This document shows, piece after piece, positions 40,105-48,040 of a stretch of 64,000 nt of DNA. This DNA is from Streptomyces sp. JHA26. GTDB taxonomy: Bacteria > Actinomycetota > Actinomycetes > Streptomycetales > Streptomycetaceae. Location of the stretch: the NCBI RefSeq assembly GCF_002005565.1, contig NZ_BDJC01000032.1, positions 24,200 to 88,199 on the forward strand. Direction: 5' to 3'. The notes beneath the pieces were generated by a model, which was not told the DNA's origin, ran no database searches, and saw only the letters and a program-made list of their open reading frames with translations. Both the position numbers and the translations under genes were made by a program. Each line of letters starts with the position of its first letter. The stretch's first letter is position 1.

Positions 40105-43098
40105 TCAGCCGAGGCCCCGCTGCCGCAGCACGGAACCCGACCGGCCCTTGACGACCTCCAGTTGGGCGTGGATCCGGCGCCGCAGGTCGGCGACGTGGCT
40201 GACGATGCCGACGCTGCGGTCCTGTTCGCGCAGCGAGTCCAGGACGTCGAGGACCTCGTCGAGGGTCTGGTCGTCCAGGCTGCCGAACCCCTCGTCGATG
40301 AAGAGGGTGTCCAGGCGGACCCCGCCCGCCTCGTCGGTGACGACGTCGGCGAGGCCCAGTGCCAGGGCGAGGGAGACGAAGAAGGTCTCGCCGCCGGACA
40401 GGGTCGCCGTGTCCCGCTCCCGGCCGGTCCAGGCGTCGACCACGTGCAGTCCGAGGCCGCTGCGTCCGCGGCCGGTGCGGTCGTCGGAGTGGACGAGGGT
40501 GTAGCGGCCCGAGGACATCCGCCGCAGCCGCGCGGTCGCGGCGGCGGCGACCTGCTCCAGACGGGCCGCGAGCACGTACGACTCCAGGCGCATCCGGCGG
40601 TCGTTGTCCGCCGAGGTGCCCGCGGCGAGGGACGCGAGGCGGGCGACGCGGTCGTACTCCTCGCGCAGGGGGGCGAGCCGGCGCGCCGCGGTGGTGGCGT
40701 GCGCGGACAGCCGGCCGAGTTCGGCGCAGCGCCGGGCGGCGGCGTCGCGCGCGGAGGAGGCGTCCCTCAGTCTCCGTCCCGCGTCGGCCGCTTCGCGCTC
40801 CGCCCGGTCGACGTCGGCAGGGGGCTGCCGGGCGGCGGCAGCGGTGTCGGTCTCGGCGAGGACCGCGCGGACGGCGGCCTCCTCGGCCTGCCAGGCGTCC
40901 AGCCGCCGTTGCAGGTCGCGGTGGGCGGTGTCGTCGAGGAGGGCGTCGGCCGCCTCCCGCGGTGTGTCGAAGCCGGCCCGGAAGGCGGCGTCGGCGAGGC
41001 GGGCGTCGGCGTCCTTGAGGCGCTGGGCGGTGTCCTCGGCGACGCGCGCGGCGTCGGCGGCCTCGGTGAGCAGGGCGGCCCGCCGCTCCAGCTGGGCGGC
41101 CCGCGCGGCGACGCTGTCGGCCGTGCCGCGCGCCTGGACCAACTCCTCCTCCAGCGAGGCGTGTTCGCGCTGCAGCCGTTCCCGGTGGGCCACGCGGGAG
41201 GCGGCCCGGACGGCGGCCTCCTGCCGGGCCGCGATGCGCTGCTCCCGCTCCCGCTCCGCCCGGCGCAGCTCCTCCTGGGCGGCGTGCAGTCCCGAGGCGA
41301 GGGCCCGCGCCCGCGCGTATCCGCGCTCCAGTTCCTCGGCCTCTTCGGCCAGCTGCCCGGCGGGGGTGTTCCCGGCCTCCGCCGTGGCGGCGGCGAGTGC
41401 CTCCCGCAGGGAGCCGAGGCGCCGTTCGGCGTCCGCGCGCCACTCCTCCGCCTCATGGTGGGCGGCGAGCGCCTGCTCCTCGGCGTCCCGGCCGACGTGC
41501 CCGATGATCCGGCGTGCGGGGGCGGGGTGTTCGGTGGCGCCGCACACGGCGCAGGGTTCACCGTCGGTGAGGTGTGCGGCGAGTTCGGCGGCGATGCCGT
41601 TCAGCCGCTGTTCCTTGAGGCCGAGCCAGTGGGCGCGGGCCTCGACGGCGTCCTGTGCCGCGGCCAGCGCCTGTCGCTCCGCCGCGTCCGCCTCGACGGC
41701 GAGCCGGTCCCGTTCCCGGGCCGCGTCCAGCCGCCGCCGCGCCGGATCGCGCTGCACGGCGAGCTGTTCGGCGCGGGTCGCGGCCTCCTGTGCGGCGTCG
41801 ACGCGGGCCTGGAGGCCGGCGCGACGCGTCTCCCAGTCGGTCAGCCAGGTCTCCGCCTCGTGGGCGACGTCCTCGTCGGCGCGTTCCTGCCGGTCCAGTC
41901 CGGCGCGTTCCGCGGCGAGTTCGGCGAGGCGTCCTTCCGCCCGCCGGGCCGACTCCAGCGAGCCCAGTTCCTCGGCGGTCCGGCGTGCTGCGGCGGCCAG
42001 TCCGGCGGCGCCGGCGTCGGCCAGGGACTCGGGCAGCAGGGCCCGCGCCCGTGCCTCGGCCTCGACCGCCCTCCGGTGTTCGGCGTCGGCGGCGTCCCGC
42101 AGCCCCAGGGCGGGGGCGACCGCTTCCGCCTTGCGGGCGCGCTCCATGCGTTCCTGTGCGGCGCGGTGGGCGTCGGCCCGCTCCGCCAGCCGCCCGGCCC
42201 GCTCCCGCGCCTCGGCGTACCGCCGTTGCAGCCGGTCCCGTTCGCGCGTGTCGGCGAGGGCCCGCTCGGCGGCGGCCTGGGCGGCCTCGGCGGCGGTGAG
42301 CCGGCAGTCGGCCACGGCCAGCAGTTCCCCGGCGGTGCTGCGGGCGACGGCGGCCGCGCTCAGCACGGCCTCGGCGAGGCCCGGTTCGCCGGGTGCCAGT
42401 TCCGGCAGGACCATGGCGTCGCCGGCGGCCTGCTGCATCCGGTGGGCGTCCGCGAGCAGTGCGGCGTCCCCTTCCCGCACCCGGGCCTCGGTCGTGCGGC
42501 GCCGCTCGGCGAGGCGCTTCTCGACCTCGGCGAAGCGGCGGGTGTCGAAGAGCCGGCCGAGCAGCTTGCCGCGGGCCTCGGCGTCGGCGCGCAGGAAGCG
42601 GGCGAAGTCGCCCTGGGGCAGCAGCACGACCTGGCAGAACTGCTCACGGCTCATGCCGAGCAGCTGGGTGATCTCCTCGCCGATCTCCTGGTGGGAGCGG
42701 CTGAGGTCCTTCCAGGTCCCGGCCGTCGCGTCGTACTCGCGCAGCCAGGTCTGGGCCTTGTCGACGGTGGTGCCCCTGCCGCGCAGCTTGGGGCGTTCCC
42801 AGGGCGGCTGCCGGGTGATCTCCAGCCGCCGTCCGGCGACGGTGAGTTCGAGGCGCACCTCGGTGCGGGTGCCGACGGCGGCGTGGTCGCTGCGCAGGGT
42901 CATGCCCTGGCCGCTCTGCCGGGCGCCGGGGACGGAGCCGTACAGCGCGTAGCAGACGGCGTCGAGGACGGACGTCTTGCCGGCGCCCGTCGGTCCGTGC
43001 AGCAGGAACAGCCCGGCCGCCGACAGCTCGTCGAAGGCGACGCTCTGCGATCCGCCGAAGGGCCCGAAGGCCGTGATGTCGAGCCGGTGCAGCCTCAC
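40105..43098 (-). CDS. sbcC: SbcC subunit of the SbcCD nuclease, SMC-like ATPase
   Basis: 997 residues. Walker A GPTGAGKTS is at residues 35-43, then long coiled coils (residues ~170-810, Arg/Glu/Ala-rich) broken by a zinc-hook CxxC (C516-C519 in EPCAVCGATEHPAP). The ABC signature (LSGGETFFVSLALALGLAD) and Walker B (LDTLFIDEGFGSLDDQTLDEV) are near the end. With SbcD it opens and cuts hairpins and protein-blocked DNA ends. Its GTG start overlaps the sbcD stop by 4 nt (GTGA). Confidence 0.95.
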   Translation of the reverse strand: MRLHRLDITAFGPFGGSQSVAFDELSAAGLFLLHGPTGAGKTSVLDAVCYALYGSVPGARQSGQGMTLRSDHAAVGTRTEVRLELTVAGRRLEITRQPPWERPKLRGRGTTVDKAQTWLREYDATAGTWKDLSRSHQEIGEEITQLLGMSREQFCQVVLLPQGDFARFLRADAEARGKLLGRLFDTRRFAEVEKRLAERRRTTEARVREGDAALLADAHRMQQAAGDAMVLPELAPGEPGLAEAVLSAAAVARSTAGELLAVADCRLTAAEAAQAAAERALADTRERDRLQRRYAEARERAGRLAERADAHRAAQERMERARKAEAVAPALGLRDAADAEHRRAVEAEARARALLPESLADAGAAGLAAAARRTAEELGSLESARRAEGRLAELAAERAGLDRQERADEDVAHEAETWLTDWETRRAGLQARVDAAQEAATRAEQLAVQRDPARRRLDAARERDRLAVEADAAERQALAAAQDAVEARAHWLGLKEQRLNGIAAELAAHLTDGEPCAVCGATEHPAPARRIIGHVGRDAEEQALAAHHEAEEWRADAERRLGSLREALAAATAEAGNTPAGQLAEEAEELERGYARARALASGLHAAQEELRRAEREREQRIAARQEAAVRAASRVAHRERLQREHASLEEELVQARGTADSVAARAAQLERRAALLTEAADAARVAEDTAQRLKDADARLADAAFRAGFDTPREAADALLDDTAHRDLQRRLDAWQAEEAAVRAVLAETDTAAAARQPPADVDRAEREAADAGRRLRDASSARDAAARRCAELGRLSAHATTAARRLAPLREEYDRVARLASLAAGTSADNDRRMRLESYVLAARLEQVAAAATARLRRMSSGRYTLVHSDDRTGRGRSGLGLHVVDAWTGRERDTATLSGGETFFVSLALALGLADVVTDEAGGVRLDTLFIDEGFGSLDDQTLDEVLDVLDSLREQDRSVGIVSHVADLRRRIHAQLEVVKGRSGSVLRQRGLG

Positions 43099-44258
43099 CG
43101 GGCCACCTCCCGCACGGTCTCGTCCGCGCGCACCGCGTCGAAGGCGTCCCGCAGCACGGTCTGCTCGTGGTCGTCGGGCCCCGCGCCGCGCACGTGCGCC
43201 ACGAAGTCCTCCGCGATCTGCTGGTCACTGCGGCCCGCCAGGCGCCGGGCGTAGGAGACCGCCGGGTCGTCCGGGGCCCGGTCGGGGTCGAAGACGAGGC
43301 TGAGGGTGTGCGGGAAGCGCCCGGTGAGCCGGGCCATGGGGTCGGCCGGCCGTACGGGATCGGTGAGGGTCGCCTCGACCCACGCCTCCTCGTGGCGGGT
43401 CAGCTCCGGGTCGGCGAGCAGCTCCTCCAGGGTGCCCCTCAGCCGGGCCAGCGGCCGCGGCACCGGGCAGTCGACGCGCTCGGCGGTCACCGAGCCGCCG
43501 GCGTCCAGGTCGACGAGCCACATGCTCTTGCGGTGGGCGGCCTCCGAGAAGGAGTACGGCAGCGGGGAGCCCGAGTAGCGGACGCGCTCGGTGATGGTCT
43601 GGCAACCGTGCAGGTGCCCCAGCGCCACGTAGTCGACGCCGTCGAAGACGCCGGAGGGCACGGCGGCGACCCCGCCGACGGTGATGTCCCGTTCGCTGTC
43701 GCTCGGTTCGCCGCCGGTGACGAAGGCGTGCGCGAGGACGACGGAGCGGGTGCCCCGCGCGCGTGTGGCGAGGTCGGCGCGGACCCGGTCCATGGCGGCG
43801 GCGAGCACGCTCTCGTGCCCCGCCTTCTCGACTCCGAACTCGGCTTTCACCAGGGCGGGTTCGAGATAGGGCAGCCCGTAGAGGGCCACGTCCCCGTGCT
43901 CGTCGGCCAGCACCACCGGGGTGCCGCACCCCGTCGGGTCGGTGCGCAGGTGGATGCCGGCGCGGTCGATGAGCCCGGCGCCGACGCCGAGGCGGCGGGC
44001 CGAGTCGTGGTTGCCGGAGATCATCACCGTCGGCACCCCGAGGCGGGCGAGGCGGTGCAGGGCGTCGTCGAACAGCTCGACCGCGGCGAGCGGCGGCACC
44101 GCCCGGTCGTACACGTCCCCCGACACGAGCACGGCGTCGACGCGGTGCTCACGCACCGTCTCGACGAGGTGGCCGACGAAGGCGGCCTGCGCGTCGAGCA
44201 TGTTCACCCGGTGGAACGCCCGGCCCAGATGCCAGTCGGACGTGTGCAGCAGTCTCAC
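43095..44258 (-). CDS. sbcD: SbcD (Mre11-like) nuclease subunit
   Basis: 387 residues from a GTG. All calcineurin-like phosphoesterase motifs are visible: TSDWHLG, SGDVYDRAVPP, SGNHDSARRL, LAHAFVTG and ALGHLHGCQ. The C-terminal cap region is complete. It forms the metal-dependent nuclease with SbcC, encoded downstream with a 4-nt overlap. The two genes make one operon. Confidence 0.95.
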   Translation of the reverse strand: MRLLHTSDWHLGRAFHRVNMLDAQAAFVGHLVETVREHRVDAVLVSGDVYDRAVPPLAAVELFDDALHRLARLGVPTVMISGNHDSARRLGVGAGLIDRAGIHLRTDPTGCGTPVVLADEHGDVALYGLPYLEPALVKAEFGVEKAGHESVLAAAMDRVRADLATRARGTRSVVLAHAFVTGGEPSDSERDITVGGVAAVPSGVFDGVDYVALGHLHGCQTITERVRYSGSPLPYSFSEAAHRKSMWLVDLDAGGSVTAERVDCPVPRPLARLRGTLEELLADPELTRHEEAWVEATLTDPVRPADPMARLTGRFPHTLSLVFDPDRAPDDPAVSYARRLAGRSDQQIAEDFVAHVRGAGPDDHEQTVLRDAFDAVRADETVREVAR

Positions 44259-44504
44259 GAGTCCGCTCCGCCCCGCACGCCCACTCCCACCGCAGCCTCA
44301 CCGTCGACACGAGCGACCGCCTGGTGGCGGCCGGTCCGCACCACGCTAATACGTCCGCGCCCCTCGCCTTCCACGAACGCCCGCCCCCACGGCGCCCGTC
44401 GGCCGGTGTTGTGGTGAAACGTCCGTTTCCGTGCGTCCCGAGGGTGAGGTTCCCGACCGGCGTCCCGGTTCGACGCCCCGCCCCCGTGCGTCTTCCCGCT
44501 CCCG

Positions 44505-44556
44505 GACGTCCCCGTACGCCTCCCCGCCCTCAGACGTCCCCGTACGTCTCCCCGCC
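44505..44556. repeat. Imperfect 24-bp tandem repeat at the 3' end of the YigZ gene
   Basis: Copies at 44505-44528 and 44533-44556 (GACGTCCCCGTACG-Y-CTCCCCGCC, one difference), 4 bp apart, and a more diverged copy just upstream of them near 44476-44502. The second copy encodes the last eight residues and the first lies past the stop codon, as if the gene end had been duplicated. Confidence 0.5.
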
Positions 44557-45156
44557 GAGCTCGAACCGGGCGGAGCCCGCGGTCGCGTCCGCCAGCCAGC
44601 CCCGGAAGGCGTCCACGTCGGCGTCCGGCAGGCCGATCTCGATGGTGACGGCCTCGGCGTACCGCACGTCGCGCACCTCCCGCCCGGTCGCGCGCAGCTC
44701 GTTCTGGAGCTTGCCGGCCCGCTGGTGGTCGACGGTCACCGTGGCCAGGCGGAACCGGCGGCGGGTGAGGGTGCCGAGGTCGTCCAGGGCCTCGCCGACC
44801 GCTCCGCCGTAGGCGCGGATGAGACCGCCCGCGCCCAGCTTGACGCCGCCGAAGTACCGGGTGACGACGGCGACGACGTACCGCATGTCGCGGCGCAGCA
44901 GCATCTGGAGCATCGGGAGGCCCGCGGTGCCGCCGGGCTCCCCGTCGTCGCTCGCCTTCTGCACGGCGGCGTCGGCGCCGATGACGTACGCCCAGCAGTT
45001 GTGGGTGGCGTCGGCGTGCTCCCTGCGCACGGAGGCGATGAACGCCTGGGCCTCCTCCTCGGTGGCCGCCGGGGCGAGGGCGCACAGGAAGCGCGAGCGG
45101 TTGATCTCGGTCTCGTGCACGCCCGCCCGGGGCACCGTGCGGTACTCGTCCTGCAT
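44530..45156 (-). CDS. YigZ/IMPACT family protein
   Basis: 208 residues. The N-terminal UPF0029 domain (EINRSRFLCALAPAATEEEAQAFIASVRREHADATHNCWAYVIG, SDDGEPGGTAGLPMLQML, VTRYFGGVKLGAGGLIRAYGGA) is followed by a DUF1949 ferredoxin-like domain. Eukaryotic IMPACT binds GCN1 and controls GCN2; bacterial members associate with ribosome or amino-acid stress functions, but their role is unclear. It has a probable leaderless start: TAGGCT lies exactly 6 nt before the ATG, with no ribosome site. Confidence 0.88.
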   Translation of the reverse strand: MQDEYRTVPRAGVHETEINRSRFLCALAPAATEEEAQAFIASVRREHADATHNCWAYVIGADAAVQKASDDGEPGGTAGLPMLQMLLRRDMRYVVAVVTRYFGGVKLGAGGLIRAYGGAVGEALDDLGTLTRRRFRLATVTVDHQRAGKLQNELRATGREVRDVRYAEAVTIEIGLPDADVDAFRGWLADATAGSARFELGGETYGDV

Positions 45157-45162
45157 CCGGTC

Positions 45163-45168
45163 AGCCTA
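45163..45168 (-). promoter_or_regulatory. Leaderless-type promoter of the YigZ gene
   Basis: TAGGCT on the minus strand, with a 6-nt spacer before the start codon and no Shine-Dalgarno. Confidence 0.5.
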
Positions 45169-45208
45169 GTCCGTGGCCGTGCGGGCGGCGGACGCCGCCC
45201 GGTCGAGG

Positions 45209-45934
45209 TCAGGCGGCGGTTCCCACGTCGCGGGTCAGGTCGAGGCCGAGGAGCCGGTCGGCGTGGGCGAAGGTCTCGAACCGGGCGCCGTCCGGGACGG
45301 CCGGGTCGGTCCCGGCCCGGCGCAGCACCCCGAGGAGGGCAGGGGTGTCCAGGTCGCTCTCCCAGGCCGCCCGGAGCCGGTCGCGCACGTCTGCGGGGAC
45401 GGGACGGGAGGGCCGGCGCGCCCAGGCGGCGACCGCTCGGCGCAGACGGGTGAGGGTGGCGCCGGCGTCGTCCAGCGCCGCCGCGTCGAGGTGCACGGGT
45501 GTGCTCCTGTGCCGTTCCAGCAGGGCCAGGCGCAGGGCGTAGGGGTCGGCTCCGGCGAGGGTGTCCGGGTCGGCCGGGTCGGCGGGGGCGACGGCGACCG
45601 TCGTCCCCTCGTGCACCACGGCGCCCTCGCGCACGACGTGGAGGGCCTGGGACGCGGCCGGTCCGCCCGGTCCGCCCGGTCCGGCCTCGAAGGGCCGGAT
45701 ACCGAGGGCGGCGGCGTCCGCCCGCAGCCCGTCCCCCGCCTCTGCGCCGGTCAGCAGGGCCCACACGGGCGTGCCGTCGAGTTCCAGGGCACGGACGAGG
45801 AGGTCGGCGACGAGGAGTACGCGCAGGCCGGTGGTGTCCCGGTCCGGCACGTGCGCCTCGACCCGGGTGAAGCCTCGCCGGACGGGGGCGGCGGGGACCG
45901 GTTCGCCGGTCCGGGCGTCGAGGATGCGCAGCAC
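45209..45934 (-). CDS. Degenerate cysteinyl-tRNA-synthetase-like protein
   Basis: 241 residues from a GTG. It follows the CysRS/MshC layout: LRILDARTGEPV resembles the first strand and the linker region, LVADLLVRALELDGTPVWALL the Rossmann helices, DPYALRLALLERHRSTPVHLD and AATLTRLRRAV the region after the KMSKS loop, and AWESDLDTPALLGVLRRAG with AHADRLLGLDL the DALR-like helical bundle. The HIGH motif is absent (the stretch is HVPDRDTTGLRV), the zinc-binding cysteines are absent, and the KMSKS site reads VHEGTTVAV. It cannot activate cysteine in the normal way. Full CysRS is ~460 residues. Function unknown. Confidence 0.7.
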   Translation of the reverse strand: MLRILDARTGEPVPAAPVRRGFTRVEAHVPDRDTTGLRVLLVADLLVRALELDGTPVWALLTGAEAGDGLRADAAALGIRPFEAGPGGPGGPAASQALHVVREGAVVHEGTTVAVAPADPADPDTLAGADPYALRLALLERHRSTPVHLDAAALDDAGATLTRLRRAVAAWARRPSRPVPADVRDRLRAAWESDLDTPALLGVLRRAGTDPAVPDGARFETFAHADRLLGLDLTRDVGTAA

Positions 45935-45940
45935 GGGGTG

Positions 45941-45946
45941 AGCGTA
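45941..45946 (-). promoter_or_regulatory. Leaderless-type promoter of the CysRS-like gene
   Basis: TACGCT on the minus strand, exactly 6 nt before the GTG start, without a ribosome site. Confidence 0.5.
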
Positions 45947-46064
45947 GGCGGACCGCGCCCGTGGCGCACCGCGGGCGCGCGCCGGGGGTGCCCCGGGAAT
46001 GATCGTCGGCCGTCCTCCGTTCTCGCTGACGACCACGCGTTCCAGGAGTCCGAGGAGGCCGCCG

Positions 46065-46517
46065 GTGTACGGCGACGAGGCAACCGTTCGCAAGATCCTC
46101 ACCGAGCTGGGCGACACATGGGCCGTGGTGGGCCTGTCGTCGAACCGGCAGCGCGCCGCGTACGGCGTCGCCGAGGTGCTGCAGCGCTTCGGCAAACGGG
46201 TGGTGCCGGTGCATCCCAAGGCGGAGACGGTGCACGGCGAGCGCGGGTACGCCTCCCTCGCGGACATCCCGTTCGACGTGGACGTGGTCGACGTGTTCGT
46301 CAACAGCGACCTCGCCGGGGCGGTGGCCGACGAGGCGGTCGCCAAGGGGGCCCGGGCGGTCTGGTTCCAGCTCGGCGTGGTCGACGAGGCCGCGTACGAG
46401 CGGACCCGGGCGGCGGGACCGGAGATGGTGATGGACCGCTGCCCGGCGATCGAGATCCCGCGGCTGGGCCGGATCCCGTCGTCGCCGGGCGGACGGGAGT
46501 CCGACGACAGGGCGTAG
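46065..46517 (+). CDS. CoA-binding domain protein (Rossmann, YccU type)
   Basis: 150 residues from the GTG at 46065, with GAGGAGG 6 nt upstream. The fold is the CoA_binding_2 Rossmann: VRKILTELGDTWAVVGLSSNRQRAAYGVAEVLQRFGKRVVPVHPKAE, then FVNSDLAGAVADEAVAKGARAVWFQLGV, and the late DRCPAIE motif. The family resembles the N-terminal domain of succinyl-CoA synthetases and ADP-forming acyl-CoA enzymes. Function unknown. It is divergent from the CysRS-like gene. Confidence 0.85.
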   Translation: MYGDEATVRKILTELGDTWAVVGLSSNRQRAAYGVAEVLQRFGKRVVPVHPKAETVHGERGYASLADIPFDVDVVDVFVNSDLAGAVADEAVAKGARAVWFQLGVVDEAAYERTRAAGPEMVMDRCPAIEIPRLGRIPSSPGGRESDDRA

Positions 46518-46537
46518 GCCGTGACGCCCGGTCCGCG

Positions 46538-47095
46538 TCAGGCGACGCCCAGCCCCTCCAGCACCACGGCACCGGGCAGCTCCGCCAGGGCCTTGCCCGG
46601 GATCAGCAGCTTGCCGCGCCGGCGTCCGCTGCCGACGAGGACGTAGGGCAGGTCGACGACGGCCGCGTCGACCAGCACCGGCCAGTCGGCGGGCAGGCCG
46701 ACGGGGGTGATCCCGCCGTACTCCATGCCGGTCTCGCCCGTGGCGGTGTCCATCGGGGCGAACGACGCCTTGCGGGCACCGAGATGCCGGCGCACGACGC
46801 CGTTGACGTCGACCCGGGTCGTGGAGAGCACCACGCACGCGGCGAGCGTGGTCTCGCCGCCCCGCTTGCCGGAGACCACCACGCAGTTCGCGGACCGCTC
46901 CAGCAGTTCGCGGCCGTAGTGCTCGACGAAGACGGCGGTGTCGGCCCACCGCGGGTCGGTGTCGACGTGGACGATCTGCTCGGCGGGGACGCTGCCGCGC
47001 CAGTGGCGCACGGCGTCGGCGACCGGGGCGGTCAGTTCGTCGAGGCAGTCCGGGGCGGGGGTGGCGCTGTCGAAGTGTCCGAGGGGTGCGTGCAT
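46538..47095 (-). CDS. YbaK/ProX-type aminoacyl-tRNA deacylase domain protein
   Basis: 185 residues. The YbaK fold is shown by ADTAVFVEHYGRELLERSANCVVVSGKRGGETTLAACVVLSTTRVDVNGVVRRHLGARKASFAPMDTATGETGMEYGGITPVGLP. The conserved Lys of the family is in the ARKASF region, and GITPVG is the usual active-site loop. Such domains hydrolyse mischarged tRNAs (Cys-, Ala- or Pro-tRNA) or related esters. It has a leaderless-type start (TAGCGT-N6-ATG). Confidence 0.85.
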   Translation of the reverse strand: MHAPLGHFDSATPAPDCLDELTAPVADAVRHWRGSVPAEQIVHVDTDPRWADTAVFVEHYGRELLERSANCVVVSGKRGGETTLAACVVLSTTRVDVNGVVRRHLGARKASFAPMDTATGETGMEYGGITPVGLPADWPVLVDAAVVDLPYVLVGSGRRRGKLLIPGKALAELPGAVVLEGLGVA

Positions 47096-47101
47096 GGCCG
47101 C

Positions 47102-47107
47102 ACGCTA
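47102..47107 (-). promoter_or_regulatory. Leaderless-type promoter of the YbaK-like gene
   Basis: TAGCGT on the minus strand, 6 nt before the ATG, no ribosome site. Confidence 0.5.
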
Positions 47108-47138
47108 ACAACTGCGCGCCGCCCGGCGGCCGGTCGTC

Positions 47139-47711
47139 TCAGCGGACGGGCGGCACCGACACCGCCATGATCATCTCCATCGGTTCCCCGCCCTCGTTCC
47201 CGTACGTGTGCGGGGTGGCGGCCTCGAAGGAGGCGCTCGCGCCCGTGGGCACGCGGTGGGCCACGCCGTCGACGGTGAGCGTGAGTTCCCCGGCCGTGAC
47301 GTGCACGAGTTCGACCGTGCCGGCGGGGTGGGGGTCGGAGGGGCTGCTCTCGCCCGGCATCAGGCGCCAGTCCCACATCTCCAGGGGGCCGGGGGCCTCG
47401 GCGTCGGCGAGCAGCCGGTTGTAGCTGCCGGCGTCGGTGTGCCAGAGCCGTACGGCCTGCTCGGCGGGGACGACGCGGACCGCCGGGCCCTGCTCGTAGT
47501 CGAGCAGGGTGGGGATGCTGACGCCGAGCGCGTCACCGATCTTGACGACCGTCCCGAGGCTGGGGTTGGTCCGCGCCTGCTCGATCTGGATGAGCATGCC
47601 GCGGCTGACGCCGGCCCGCGCCGCCAGGGCGTCCAGGGTGAAGCCGCGCTCGGTGCGCCAGCGTCTGACGTTCCGCGCCAGGGACTGGGTCAGCAGGTCG
47701 AGGTCCGACAC
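47139..47711 (-). CDS. XRE-family regulator with C-terminal cupin domain
   Basis: 190 residues from a GTG. The helix-turn-helix (VRRWRTERGFTLDALAARAGVSRGMLIQIEQARTNPSLGTVVKIGDALGV) occupies residues 15-65. A small cupin barrel follows (DWRLMPGESSPSDPHPAGTVELVHVTAGELTLTVDGVAHRVPTGASASFEAATPHTYGNEG). Such regulators control amine or amino-acid metabolism or multidrug efflux in response to a small ligand. Upstream it has two matched GTTC-N3-GAAC operators, presumably its own. Confidence 0.88.
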   Translation of the reverse strand: MSDLDLLTQSLARNVRRWRTERGFTLDALAARAGVSRGMLIQIEQARTNPSLGTVVKIGDALGVSIPTLLDYEQGPAVRVVPAEQAVRLWHTDAGSYNRLLADAEAPGPLEMWDWRLMPGESSPSDPHPAGTVELVHVTAGELTLTVDGVAHRVPTGASASFEAATPHTYGNEGGEPMEMIMAVSVPPVR

Positions 47712-47740
47712 ATTCCGTCCATTGTCGTGGATGACGGGGT

Positions 47741-47786
47741 GCAGTTCGTTGAACTGCGGTGGACTGCACCCGATCGTTCACCGAAC
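47741..47786. promoter_or_regulatory. Paired operators upstream of the XRE-cupin gene
   Basis: Two GTTC-N3-GAAC sites at 47744-47754 (within the perfect repeat GCAGTTC-GTT-GAACTGC, 47741-47757) and 47776-47786, 32 bp apart, about three helical turns. A wider repeat GGGTGCAGT ... ACTGCACCC (47737-47745 and 47763-47771) encloses the first. Expected to bind the regulator on one helix face and repress it. Confidence 0.65.
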
Positions 47787-47789
47787 TGT

Positions 47790-48040
47790 ACTGGGAGGCG
47801 GGCGGACCACGGCAACGCCTTTCGCCCCGGCCACGGACTCCGGTGAGGCCCGGCCGGCTCCGGAGGCGGGACGCCGGCCCGGCGCACGCCCGCGCCGCCG
47901 CCGGACGGCTTCGCCCGGGGTGCGCCGCCGGCGCCGGTCTCCGTCGGGCTCGCGGACGTCGCGGCGAACGGCCGCGCGGCACCCGGGCGGCGGGCCGAGG
48001 CGGACGGGACGTCGTCGACGCCCTCCCCCGCACCCGCGGC
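47790..48040. other. Non-coding spacer with no recognisable gene
   Basis: Between the XRE operators and the hexapeptide-repeat acyltransferase stop. Open frames exist on both strands but lack start signals and family resemblance. Nothing further was seen. Confidence 0.4.

Noticed and set aside
40162..43254. A 1030-codon plus-strand frame opposite sbcC
   Set aside because: Antisense shadow of SbcC coiled-coil codons; no domain resemblance.
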